Positions 31,922-40,571 of a stretch of DNA of 64,000 nt are shown one piece after another. Source of the stretch: a virus; IMG/VR virus record IMGVR_UViG_3300037502_002145, positions 51,872 through 115,871 of that record. One strand, given 5' to 3'. A program made the translations under genes and the position numbers. Below the pieces are notes generated by a model. That model saw only the letters and a list, made by a program, of their open reading frames with translations, searched no databases and was not told the DNA's origin. The number at the start of each line of letters is the position of its first letter. The first letter of the stretch is position 1.

Positions 31922-33202
31922 ATGTCAGATAGATTAACCATATGTAGAAAAATAAAACTTTATCCAGTAGGAGATAAAGAAGAAATAAATAGGACATACA
32001 AATTTATAAGAGATGGTCAGTATTATCAATATAAAGGTTTAAATTTATTAATGGGGCAATTAGTAAGTAAGTTCTATGAGTGTGGAATGGATCTAAAAAG
32101 TCAAATATTTAAAGATTGGCAAAATGTTAATTTATGTAATACAAATCAGTTTTTAGATTTAGATTTTGCAAAAGGAGTTGACACTAAATCTTTAATAAAG
32201 CAAAAAGTAAAACAAGATTTTTCAACAGCTATAAAGAATGGATTAATGAAAGGTGAAAGAAATCCACCTACATACAAAAGAGATTTTCCATTATTGACAA
32301 GAGGAAGAGATTTGAAATTTTATCATGAATATGAAGATTATCCAGAATTTTTAAGTAATTTACGTAAGAATAATGATGTTGTATTTATTAAGTGGGTCAA
32401 TGGTATTGTATTTAAAGTGGTGTTAGGCAATCCTAAAAAATCACAAGAGTTAAGAAGTGTGATTCAACAGATATTTGAAGAAAATTACAAAGTTCAAGGA
32501 AGTACGATAGAAGTGAATGATAAGGAAATAATATTAAACTTATCAATATCAATACCAAAGAAAACAATAGAACTTAATGAAGATACATCTATTGGAGTAG
32601 ACTTAGGAATCGCAGTACCGGCTGTGTGTGCCGTTAATAACAATGATTATAAAAAGTGTTTTATAGGCTCTAAAGATGACTTTTTAAGAGTTAGAACACA
32701 ATTGCAAAATCAAAGGAAAAGACTTCAAAGATCACTAAAATCAACTTCTGGTGGACATGGAAGAAGTAAAAAATTATCTTCGTTGGATAATTTAAAAGAT
32801 AGAGAATCAAATTTTGTTCAAACTTACAATCATTATGTTAGTAAGCAAGTAGTGGATTTTGCAATTAAAAATAAAGCTAAATATATTAACATGGAAGATT
32901 TGAGTGGTTTTGATTCAAGTGAGTTTATATTGAGGAATTGGAGCTATTATCAATTACAACAATATATAACATATAAAGCAGATAAATATGGAATAGAAGT
33001 TAGATACATTAATCCATATCATACATCTCAAATATGCTCTTGCTGTGGACACTGGGAAGAAGGACAGAGAATTAATCAGTCAACATTTGTTTGTAAGTCT
33101 TGTGGTTATTCTGTTAATGCAGATTTTAATGCTGCAAGAAATATAGCAAAGTCAGATAAATATATTTCTAAGAAAGGAAGTGGTTCAGTTGCAAAAGAAT
33201 AA
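31922..33202 (+). CDS. cas12f: Cas12f1-like miniature RNA-guided DNA nuclease (426 aa)
   Basis: ATG 31922 after AAAAGGAG. The C-terminal RuvC domain has D227 (GVDLGIA), E325 (YINMEDL) and D401 (NADFNAARN), with a zinc site CSCC (372-375) and CKSC (391-394). Residues 276-305 (GGHGRSKKL...) and PPTYKRDFPL (115-124) match the pattern I know from Cas12f1 proteins such as AsCas12f1 (about 420 residues). A mini-array and tracr-like RNA lie directly upstream. Cas12f works as a dimer on one guide RNA. No cas1, cas2 or cas4 gene is near, so new spacers must come by recombination or in trans. Confidence 0.9.
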   Translation: MSDRLTICRKIKLYPVGDKEEINRTYKFIRDGQYYQYKGLNLLMGQLVSKFYECGMDLKSQIFKDWQNVNLCNTNQFLDLDFAKGVDTKSLIKQKVKQDFSTAIKNGLMKGERNPPTYKRDFPLLTRGRDLKFYHEYEDYPEFLSNLRKNNDVVFIKWVNGIVFKVVLGNPKKSQELRSVIQQIFEENYKVQGSTIEVNDKEIILNLSISIPKKTIELNEDTSIGVDLGIAVPAVCAVNNNDYKKCFIGSKDDFLRVRTQLQNQRKRLQRSLKSTSGGHGRSKKLSSLDNLKDRESNFVQTYNHYVSKQVVDFAIKNKAKYINMEDLSGFDSSEFILRNWSYYQLQQYITYKADKYGIEVRYINPYHTSQICSCCGHWEEGQRINQSTFVCKSCGYSVNADFNAARNIAKSDKYISKKGSGSVAKE

Positions 33203-33257
33203 TTGATTAAATCAATGATACTAATATAACACAATAACAAATAAAAAGGAGATAGTT

Positions 33258-33701
33258 ATGGATAATAATGACGAATATTTAAAGAAACTAAATAACATGA
33301 TTAAAATGTCGGTAGAAGACGTAATGGCATTAAACAATTTATTAACAGGTGTTAAGCAGGGTACAAATAAAGTTGATAACGTAGTTAGAATTAATGGTAA
33401 CAACTTTACAGATTACGATAAGGCTATTCAGTACATAAACAACTTGAAAAACAAAGATTCATCCTATACTTGGTATGAATACAATGTACAGAAATTTGGT
33501 ATAGGATATGCAATTCTTAAGTGGTGTCAATCTAATGATAAGTATTACAATGAAAGAATGCTTAATTTAGCAATCAGTGAATACTCAGATAATATCAGTA
33601 AAAACGAAGGCGATTTTGCAAAACAAGTTTTAGAAATTTACAACAAAATTCTATCATTACCACAGTACAGAGGAAAAAGATTTGAAGGATTAACTAGATA
33701 A
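33258..33701 (+). CDS. Hypothetical protein (147 aa)
   Basis: ATG after AAAAGGAG. A helical, Asn-rich protein of unknown family downstream of cas12f; separated by 55 bp with a diverged box, so it could be co-transcribed. No motif links it to CRISPR function. Confidence 0.6.
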   Translation: MDNNDEYLKKLNNMIKMSVEDVMALNNLLTGVKQGTNKVDNVVRINGNNFTDYDKAIQYINNLKNKDSSYTWYEYNVQKFGIGYAILKWCQSNDKYYNERMLNLAISEYSDNISKNEGDFAKQVLEIYNKILSLPQYRGKRFEGLTR

Positions 33702-33733
33702 AATGAGAATTATATTCAGAAAAGGAGAATTGA

Positions 33734-34177
33734 ATGAGTACTAGAATGATATTTATTGAAGAAGAATTAGCTGGTAAGTTAGAAATAATTAACGATGTTG
33801 TAAAGATCAACAACGATGATATTAATAAAATCATTAAGAGATTGGCAGATGATACTACGCTAATGAGTGAGTGTTTGGATGAAAATGTTTTAAGGTTTAA
33901 ACTTCATGCTCAACAGACAAGGGATGCTTATAAAAAAGTAGTAGAAGAAATTGAAAAGATGATTATAGAAGAATTTAGAAAACATCCTATGGTCGATGAA
34001 GTTAATTATATAGAAATTCCAAATCCAAGTGTGCGAGGAAAATATTCAACAAGACTGGATATAGATGAAACACTTGATGATATAAATTCAATTAGAGAAA
34101 AGGTCAAACATTATGTAAACAATGAAGTATTTAGAGCACTTGTTGAGGTTGGAGAAAGATATATGAGTAAAAAATAA
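33734..34177 (+). CDS. Helical hypothetical protein (147 aa)
   Basis: ATG after AAAAGGAG. Long charged helices suggest a coiled coil or helical bundle. Not recognised. Confidence 0.6.
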   Translation: MSTRMIFIEEELAGKLEIINDVVKINNDDINKIIKRLADDTTLMSECLDENVLRFKLHAQQTRDAYKKVVEEIEKMIIEEFRKHPMVDEVNYIEIPNPSVRGKYSTRLDIDETLDDINSIREKVKHYVNNEVFRALVEVGERYMSKK

Positions 34178-34217
34178 CGAACATAAAAATTGATTCTGTG
34201 CTGAGAAAGGAGATTTA

Positions 34218-34451
34218 ATGAAACAAGAAACATACTTTTGCGACTTATGCCATCAACAGGTAGAAAAAGACAAATTACATATAGGTTATTTTGTAAATAT
34301 ATTAAACAGTGGTTTTGGATTAAAGGATGATGAAAAATATACGGATGAAAAACTTGATCTGTGTGATAAATGTTTAGATTTATGTACTCCGGTGATTAAG
34401 TATGGAGATAAATTTAAGGTGCGAGAATATAACAAAGGTGGATACCTATAA
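34218..34451 (+). CDS. Zinc-finger-like small protein (77 aa)
   Basis: ATG after AAAGGAG. CDLCHQQV at the start and CDKCLDLC near residue 55 form two Cys pairs. Probably zinc-binding; function unknown. Confidence 0.6.
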   Translation: MKQETYFCDLCHQQVEKDKLHIGYFVNILNSGFGLKDDEKYTDEKLDLCDKCLDLCTPVIKYGDKFKVREYNKGGYL

Positions 34452-34482
34452 AAACAACATTTTATAGTGAAGGAGAATTTAA

Positions 34483-34629
34483 ATGAATAGAAAATATATT
34501 ATTGAACTTACAGGAATTAATGAAGATTATCAAGATGATGTAGAAGGAAATATAGAAGAACTTTTTAACAATGTCGTAGAATTTTCAGAAGAAATAAAAA
34601 TAACAGATATTACAGAAGATGAAGAGTAG
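34483..34629 (+). CDS. Small acidic peptide (48 aa)
   Basis: ATG after AAGGAG; about one third Asp/Glu. Function unknown. Confidence 0.5.
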   Translation: MNRKYIIELTGINEDYQDDVEGNIEELFNNVVEFSEEIKITDITEDEE

Positions 34630-34672
34630 TAGATAAATGTAACATTTTATTGGGAAAATAGGAGGTGGCTAT

Positions 34673-35095
34673 ACGAATATTTTAGAGTGTTCTTCAAAAG
34701 GCGATAAGAGATTTTCTGCTTTCTTTGCTTGGATTACATTATACGGCAAGAACGCAAATATAGAAACTCATTATCAAAGTTGTAAAAGATTTAATGATTC
34801 TACAATTGACAAAGTAAAGGGTAAACAACCTGATTACATAGTTATAAACGGAAAAGAGTTAGATAAGAAATACTTAACACCATTTTATAAATTACTTTGG
34901 GTAAAGTATTTAGATATGCATCCAGAATTAGTAGAATACGCAAGTAAGTTTGATGATTTTCATGACGTATTCAAAGGTAAGAATACTATCAATTGCCAAG
35001 CAGACGTAGTTAGACAATATGTTAAGCAAGGTAGAAAAAGCATTATGGACGAAGAACTGGTTAAAGAGTTTATAAGTAAATTAAAGAGTAAATAA
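34673..35095 (+). CDS. Phage protein (NILECSSKGDKRFSAF type) with apparent ACG start (140 aa)
   Basis: GGAGG (34661-34665) is followed 7 nt later by in-frame ACG, and the first residues (NILECSSKGDKRFSAFFAW) look like the true N-terminus of a phage hypothetical protein seen in many clostridial and bacillus phages. No ATG/GTG/TTG lies nearby in frame; the first in-frame ATG is about 80 codons in. The rest is alpha/beta with basic helices. Function unknown; the non-AUG start is the notable feature. Confidence 0.6.
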   Translation, partial: TNILECSSKGDKRFSAFFAWITLYGKNANIETHYQSCKRFNDSTIDKVKGKQPDYIVINGKELDKKYLTPFYKLLWVKYLDMHPELVEYASKFDDFHDVFKGKNTINCQADVVRQYVKQGRKSIMDEELVKEFISKLKSK

Positions 35096-35115
35096 TTTCA
35101 GAAAGGATAAAATAA

Positions 35116-35433
35116 ATGTTTAGTCAAGTAATAAAACAGCAAGAAGCTGAAATATCATTGCTAAAAATGGAATTACAAGCGTATAAAGACTCCGAAGAAC
35201 AAGGATTATTAGTTAAACTTCCATGTAGAGCTGGTGATACTATTTACGATATTTATGAATTTATCAATAACAGATGTCAACCTGAAATTATTGAATATAA
35301 GGCAGATACAATTGGAATAAAAAAAGATAAAAGTGGTAGATTATATTTTATTATTGATAGTACTATATTTCACCCAGAAGATTTCGGAAAAACTGCATTT
35401 TTAAATAAAGATGATGTGATAAAAAAATATTAA
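35116..35433 (+). CDS. Common phage protein with LPCRAGDTIYDIY motif (105 aa)
   Basis: ATG after AAAGGA. A short N-terminal coiled coil (residues 5-28) precedes a beta domain with LPCRAGDTIYDIYEF and a C-terminal HPEDFGKTAFLNKDD. This pattern recurs in many Firmicutes phage genomes without an assigned function. Confidence 0.65.
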   Translation: MFSQVIKQQEAEISLLKMELQAYKDSEEQGLLVKLPCRAGDTIYDIYEFINNRCQPEIIEYKADTIGIKKDKSGRLYFIIDSTIFHPEDFGKTAFLNKDDVIKKY

Positions 35434-35479
35434 AGTACAAATAAATGAGGCATTTTATTTAGAGAAAGGAGGTGATAAA

Positions 35480-36667
35480 ATTTATAAAACAAAGATAATA
35501 CCAGTTAAATGCGATAAAAATGATTATGAATATCTAAAGGGGTTAAATAAATTATCTGCCGAAGTATGGAATTATTGTGTAAAAATTGATAAAGAATATT
35601 ATGAGCTTAATGGTAAACATATGGATATGAAAACTATGCAATTTGCTGTAAAGGGATGCGTTAAACTACATGCAAAAGGAATAAATCATGTATACAGAAA
35701 ATATTTAACGGCTAGGGATGCTATGTTTAGATCAATTAAAGCAAAACATAAAAACAGCAACAAAGTGAAATTGCCATATAAATGTAAGAGATATTTTAAT
35801 ACTGGATGGGATTACCAAAGCATAATTTGTGATTATAATAAAGGGTTGTTAAAATTGTCAAGACCTGTCGGGATAGCTACAGATGGCAAAAGACAAAGAG
35901 CATCGCCTGTAAAGTGTTATACAAAAGAGATACCGCAAAATGTAGTTGAGATAGAGTTAACATATAAAAATAGATTAAACTTAGTCATAAAATATAAAGA
36001 GCCCGATATTACACGGAACATAGCTTCTGCTAATTCAGCCGCTATTGATTTAGGCGAAATACATAGTGTTGCTTCAATAGATAATAACGGCAATGCAATT
36101 ATCATTACAGGCAGAAAAATAAGAAGCATAAAAAGACTGAGAAATAAGGAGCAAGGAAAACTACGCTCCAAGATGTCAAAATGTAAAAAGTATAGTAAAC
36201 AATATAAGAAATACAATCGTGCTTTATATCATATTAAATACGAGAGTGAAAAGCAGATACTTGATTGTGTTCACAAGATAAGCAAATTATATCTTGATTA
36301 CTGTATAGAAAATCAAATATCTACAGTGTATTATGGTGATTTAGATAATTGCACTAGAAATAGTTCTGAAAGAATCGGAAAGTTTGTTGGTCAAAAGCTT
36401 AACGAGTGGAATTATGGTAAATTAACTTCACAATTGCACAACAAACTAGAACAATACGGAATAAGACTGATTAAAATTAATGAAGCATATAGTTCTCAAA
36501 CATGTCCGAATTGCCACAAAAGACACAAACCAAAAGGGAGGAATTACATATGTGAATGTGGTTATAAACAGCACAGAGATTTAGTTGGAGCAATAAATAT
36601 ATTAAATTTTAATAGCACGACAAAAATAAAACTATATGAAACATTTAAGTATCTACGGATAGAGTAA
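35480..36667 (+). CDS. tnpB: TnpB-family RNA-guided nuclease with ATT start (395 aa)
   Basis: The first ATG in frame is at 35612, but homology-like sequence (KTKIIPVKCDKNDYEYL, SAEVWNYCVKI) extends upstream to ATT 35480. That codon lies 7 nt after AAAGGAGGTGAT, an extended Shine-Dalgarno sequence. RuvC residues appear intact: AAIDLGEIHS, VYYGDLDN and QHRDLVGAINIL, with zinc ribbon CPNC...CECG. TnpB cuts DNA guided by RNA from the end of its element. No TnpA is nearby. The downstream RNA is described separately. Confidence 0.85.
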   Translation: MYKTKIIPVKCDKNDYEYLKGLNKLSAEVWNYCVKIDKEYYELNGKHMDMKTMQFAVKGCVKLHAKGINHVYRKYLTARDAMFRSIKAKHKNSNKVKLPYKCKRYFNTGWDYQSIICDYNKGLLKLSRPVGIATDGKRQRASPVKCYTKEIPQNVVEIELTYKNRLNLVIKYKEPDITRNIASANSAAIDLGEIHSVASIDNNGNAIIITGRKIRSIKRLRNKEQGKLRSKMSKCKKYSKQYKKYNRALYHIKYESEKQILDCVHKISKLYLDYCIENQISTVYYGDLDNCTRNSSERIGKFVGQKLNEWNYGKLTSQLHNKLEQYGIRLIKINEAYSSQTCPNCHKRHKPKGRNYICECGYKQHRDLVGAINILNFNSTTKIKLYETFKYLRIE

Positions 36668-36741
36668 TCTGAAGTAGTAGATGGCTAGGTTGGAGTCCTA
36701 AGTAGCTCACTTGCTATGAAAGTGAAGAATTTTCAGTGATG
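36668..36741 (+). ncRNA. Candidate omega RNA 3' part of the second tnpB
   Basis: Directly after the tnpB stop, hairpins such as CACTT/AAGTG (about 36711-36725) lead to GAATTTTCAG. This layout resembles the guide-RNA scaffold at the right end of IS605/IS607-type elements. The guide would begin near 36735, but the boundary is uncertain. Confidence 0.45.
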
Positions 36742-36770
36742 AAAAAGCCAACCAAACGGGCTTTTTATTG
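36742..36770 (+). terminator. Rho-independent terminator
   Basis: AAAAAGCC (36742-36749) pairs with GGCTTTTT (36759-36766). The T-run is part of the stem. It would end the tnpB/guide RNA transcript. Confidence 0.75.
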
Positions 36771-36837
36771 CAAGGAAACAAATATAACACGGTAACAATT
36801 AAATTAATATAAATAATACATATTAAAGGAGAATCGA

Positions 36838-37575
36838 ATGGCAGAGATTGATGTTAGAGATTTAAAAAAGAGTGTGTTTAATACCTTATACGAAATTGAT
36901 ACGAGAGAAAGAAGTGTTAAAAAAGACACTGGAAGAACTCAATTAAATTATCTTCCTTGGGCAACTACATATTCGGAGGTTTGTAAGCACTTTAATGACG
37001 TTGAGTATGAATTCTTAACTAATACTGAAACCACCGAGATAAAAACGATCAAAAAAGTTGATGAAAATACCACTATTGAAACGACAAAAAGCATTACTCA
37101 GGAAATTCCTTATACTGTAACAGAAGCAGGTTTAGAGGTAAATACAAAGATTACGATCAATGGCATTACAAAAACTATGAGATTACCAGTTTATGATTCA
37201 TCTTTTAGAAGTATGAAATTAGAACCATATGAATACAAAACAAAAAATGGCGGGGGAACAGTTCCAGCAGCAACAATAGCAGACATTTACAAGTCCATAA
37301 TGCGTTGTTTCGCAAAGAATTTAAGTATGTTTGGAGTGGGCTTGAATTATTGGACAAAAGAAGATGCTCCGGAGTCTGTTCTGCAAATGAACAAACTACA
37401 AGCTGAGTGTATGGAATTAATTAAGAAAAAAGTTGGCATATCTGATAACGCTAAAGCAAAAGTAGAAGAACTTTGTAAGAATGCTGATGAATCTGCAAAC
37501 GGAGATCCAAGATTAATTGAAAACGTAGAAGTATTAGAAACACTTAAAAAGGCATTAATGGCAGTTAGAAAATAG
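36838..37575 (+). CDS. Sak-type single-strand annealing protein (DUF1071, 245 aa)
   Basis: ATG after AAAGGAG. LNYLPWATTYSEVCKHF near residue 35 and the KNGGGTVPAATIADIYKSIMRCFAKNL region match DUF1071/Sak recombinases of phages. These bind single-stranded DNA and anneal complementary strands. The SSB gene follows 53 bp downstream, as is usual. Opens the replication and recombination module. Confidence 0.82.
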   Translation: MAEIDVRDLKKSVFNTLYEIDTRERSVKKDTGRTQLNYLPWATTYSEVCKHFNDVEYEFLTNTETTEIKTIKKVDENTTIETTKSITQEIPYTVTEAGLEVNTKITINGITKTMRLPVYDSSFRSMKLEPYEYKTKNGGGTVPAATIADIYKSIMRCFAKNLSMFGVGLNYWTKEDAPESVLQMNKLQAECMELIKKKVGISDNAKAKVEELCKNADESANGDPRLIENVEVLETLKKALMAVRK

Positions 37576-37628
37576 ATAATGCAATCAATAACAAAAAAAT
37601 AAAAACAATTAAAAGGAGATTACAAATT

Positions 37629-38069
37629 ATGAACAAAACAATTCTTATCGGAAGATTAACAAGAGATCCAGAAGTAAAATATTCTCAAGGAGCAAATCCA
37701 ACAGCCGTAGCAAAATATTCTTTAGCCGTTGATAGAAAGTTTAAGAAAGATGGAGAACCTGACGCTGACTTTATTAACTGTGTAGCTTTTGGCAAAGCTG
37801 GGGAGTTCGCAGAAAAATACTTGAAACAAGGTACTAAGATTGCAGTCGTAGGCAGAATTCAAACTGGTAGTTATACAAATAAAGACGGTCAAAAAGTATA
37901 CACGACAGACGTAGTTATTGAAGAACAAGAATTTGCTGAAAGTAAATCAAGTGGAGGATCAGGTAACGGAAATAGCAAGAACTCCAGACCAGAACCAAGT
38001 AAGGCTAATGGTGACGGGTTTATGAACATACCATCCTCAATAGACGATGAGGAGCTACCGTTCCAATAG
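37629..38069 (+). CDS. ssb: Single-stranded DNA-binding protein (146 aa)
   Basis: ATG after AAAAGGAG. MNKTILIGRLTRDPEVKYS begins a typical bacterial/phage SSB OB-fold, followed by a Gly/Ser-rich linker and the acidic tip DDEELPFQ that recruits partner proteins. Coats single-stranded DNA during replication. Confidence 0.96.
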   Translation: MNKTILIGRLTRDPEVKYSQGANPTAVAKYSLAVDRKFKKDGEPDADFINCVAFGKAGEFAEKYLKQGTKIAVVGRIQTGSYTNKDGQKVYTTDVVIEEQEFAESKSSGGSGNGNSKNSRPEPSKANGDGFMNIPSSIDDEELPFQ

Positions 38070-38078
38070 GAGGTGTAC

Positions 38079-38675
38079 ATGGGTTACACGCACGGAGTTA
38101 AGTGGACTGAAGAATCAATAATTGACGGTATCCTTGGTGTTAAAAACACCTTGGGTATCGAGTATATGCCCAGTAAGAAAGAAATGGCATCTGTAACGGG
38201 GAATAAAAAACTGTCATGCGCTATGACTAAACATGGTGGTCATATCTATTTTAGGGACTTATTAGGATTAGAAGAAAAAGAAAGTTGTAGTAAGTTAGGT
38301 GATGAAAACGAAATGTATGTAATGGATTTATTAAAAGAAAAAGGATATAAACCTAGAAAGACTCCGCCTAGGCATCCATATGACATTCTAGTAAATGATA
38401 TTGTAAAAATAGACGTTAAATCATCTAATGTGATACCAAGCAGAGTTAAGGGAATAAATGAGTTTACATTTTCTATTAATAATGAATTTCCAAAATGCGA
38501 CTTGTTTGTTTTTATTACAATTTTGGGAGACAATAGGGATCTATACATAATACCAAGTAAATATATAATGCAAAGTCAATTGGCAGTCTGCGAAACAAGT
38601 AAATATCAGAAATACAAAAACAGATTTGATTACATTGAATCATATTTAAAACTTCACAACAAAATTAATAATTAA
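38079..38675 (+). CDS. PD-(D/E)XK-like nuclease (198 aa)
   Basis: ATG 38079, 7 nt after AGGAGG. The N-terminal ~75 residues look like a small helical DNA-binding unit (GILGVKNTLGIEYMPSKKEMA). Then HPYDILVNDIVKIDVKSS gives the D...(D/E)xK nuclease core. Similar proteins act as phage endonucleases or Holliday-junction enzymes; the exact role is not determined. Follows ssb by 9 bp. Confidence 0.65.
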   Translation: MGYTHGVKWTEESIIDGILGVKNTLGIEYMPSKKEMASVTGNKKLSCAMTKHGGHIYFRDLLGLEEKESCSKLGDENEMYVMDLLKEKGYKPRKTPPRHPYDILVNDIVKIDVKSSNVIPSRVKGINEFTFSINNEFPKCDLFVFITILGDNRDLYIIPSKYIMQSQLAVCETSKYQKYKNRFDYIESYLKLHNKINN

Positions 38676-38723
38676 GTAGTATATTATCATGTTAATTAAC
38701 TGTGAAGATACCACGGAGGACAT

Positions 38724-39200
38724 ATGAATAAAGAAAAGGAATATGTTTGTGGTTATCGGCATTGTAAACACTGTGGAGTAAAAGTGCCATCTAGTCAAGC
38801 AATAAAAGATGGCACTAGATACTACCACCAAGATTGCCACAAAGAGAAAGAAGAGAAACAAAAAATATGTGACTTGTATTATAAGTGTTACAAGTCAACA
38901 GAAGATTGTCATGTTGTCAGAAAAGCGATAGCTCAACTAATTAATGAACAAAATTTTACTAGTGAGTATGTATTGTACGTACTATGTCAATCTATAATAC
39001 AAAAAATACCTTACAAGAGTATATTCACGCTAAGCTACATAGTTAAAAATGACATGCAAATAAAAAAGAAATATAACGATTTTAAAATTAAAGAAAAAAT
39101 TAAGGATTTTAAATTTGATGATACACAAACTATTAAAAGAGAAGATTTTAATTACAAGAAGAACACGAAGTCTTCATGGGAAGATACTTTATTTGGATAG
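38724..39200 (+). CDS. Zinc-finger helicase-loader-like phage protein (158 aa)
   Basis: ATG after GGAGG. CGYRHCKHCGVKV with a later HxxC can bind zinc. A helical domain with YKSIFTLSYIV follows, and a C-terminal tail SSWEDTLFG ends the protein. It is encoded 12 bp before the replicative helicase, where DnaD- or loader-type proteins often sit. The loader role is inferred from position. Confidence 0.5.
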   Translation: MNKEKEYVCGYRHCKHCGVKVPSSQAIKDGTRYYHQDCHKEKEEKQKICDLYYKCYKSTEDCHVVRKAIAQLINEQNFTSEYVLYVLCQSIIQKIPYKSIFTLSYIVKNDMQIKKKYNDFKIKEKIKDFKFDDTQTIKREDFNYKKNTKSSWEDTLFG

Positions 39201-39212
39201 GAGGATAGTTAA

Positions 39213-40559
39213 ATGGATTTACCATATGACGTAAGCGCAGAAAGAGGAATAATTTGTACATTAATCATGTATCCTCAATTTATTTTTGAAGTATCTACTT
39301 TAAAAGATAGTCACTTTTATGATAAGCAAAATGGAGTTTTATATTGGGCAATACAAGAGTTAGTTAACAAAGGCATAATGAAATTTGATGAAAGCAATTT
39401 GTTAATTCAGATAAATACAGATGCAGAAAAATCTAAAGTCATAGGAAAAGACATTGAAGATCAACTTTGTGAATTGGTTGATAATTCAGCTTTACTAGCA
39501 AGGTCTTCTGAGCAAGAGTATAAAGCGTTAGTAAATAGGGTTATTGGATTAGGATTTAAGAGAGAATTATACCAAGAAATTAAGAAAATAGAAAATAAGT
39601 GCTTAACTGACTCAACAAACGATATATCTAAAATAAATGCAGATATAAATAAAACCATTGACGGTTTAGCCGTTAAATACATAACAGGTAACAATATTGT
39701 GAATTTTGGTGATAAGTTAGAAAAATTATGGAATAGGCTGGTAGAGAACAGAAATGGAGACGGAACAGTAGGTTATCCTACGGCGTGGGGGTCTTTGGAT
39801 CAGTTTATTACATATCGCAAAGGTGAATTAACAGTAATTGAAGCTCAGAGAAAGCATGGTAAATCGGTTGTAGGTATGAACGAAACGTTCCATCTGCTTA
39901 AATGTGGGCTTGCCGTAGTTTATTTTGATACGGAAATGAAAGACGATATATTCTTTTCAAGACTGATTTCGCACATGACTGGAATCCCAGAAAAAAACGT
40001 GTTATCAGGTGGATACACAGAAGAAGAAGAAAACGTAATTTTTAATGCTATGAAGTGGATTAAAGATAGACAATTAATTCATGAATATGATCCTTCATGG
40101 ACAAAAGAAAGAGTAATTACGGAATGTAAAATATTAAAAAACCAAGGAAGATTAGATTTCTTTATTTATGACTACATAAAAGATACAAGTGGTAAAACAT
40201 CAATGGGTGAGGTTTACTTGGAATTGGGTCATTGGTGCAATGATATAAAGAACAAAATCTGCGGTGCTTTAGACATACCGGGATTAACTTTTGCACAATT
40301 GAACAGACAAGGGCAAACAGGAGATTCATTTAAAATTGAACAGTATGTAACCACAGGTATTACATGGCGACCAAAAACAGAAGAAGAATTAGCTAGAGAC
40401 GGTAAAGAATGTGGGAATTACTGCATGATTATTAATTTTAATCGTATAGGAGATAGTCATAGTGACGGAGATTACATAGATTTTGTATTTAAAAAACCAA
40501 CATTAACAATTGAAGAAGCTGCTCAACAACATAAACGAGAAAATACACCATTTGAGTAA
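39213..40559 (+). CDS. dnaB: DnaB-like replicative DNA helicase (448 aa)
   Basis: ATG after AGGAGG. An N-terminal helical domain (1-110) is followed by a RecA-type motor. The Walker A region EAQRKHGKS has Lys217 and lacks the first Gly, as in divergent phage DnaB proteins. VVYFDTEM, FFIYDYIKD (Walker B) and FAQLNRQG (sensor) follow. Probably a hexameric 5'-3' helicase at the fork, partnered with the primase encoded 12 bp downstream. Confidence 0.85.
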   Translation: MDLPYDVSAERGIICTLIMYPQFIFEVSTLKDSHFYDKQNGVLYWAIQELVNKGIMKFDESNLLIQINTDAEKSKVIGKDIEDQLCELVDNSALLARSSEQEYKALVNRVIGLGFKRELYQEIKKIENKCLTDSTNDISKINADINKTIDGLAVKYITGNNIVNFGDKLEKLWNRLVENRNGDGTVGYPTAWGSLDQFITYRKGELTVIEAQRKHGKSVVGMNETFHLLKCGLAVVYFDTEMKDDIFFSRLISHMTGIPEKNVLSGGYTEEEENVIFNAMKWIKDRQLIHEYDPSWTKERVITECKILKNQGRLDFFIYDYIKDTSGKTSMGEVYLELGHWCNDIKNKICGALDIPGLTFAQLNRQGQTGDSFKIEQYVTTGITWRPKTEEELARDGKECGNYCMIINFNRIGDSHSDGDYIDFVFKKPTLTIEEAAQQHKRENTPFE

Positions 40560-40571
40560 GGAGGATTTTGA

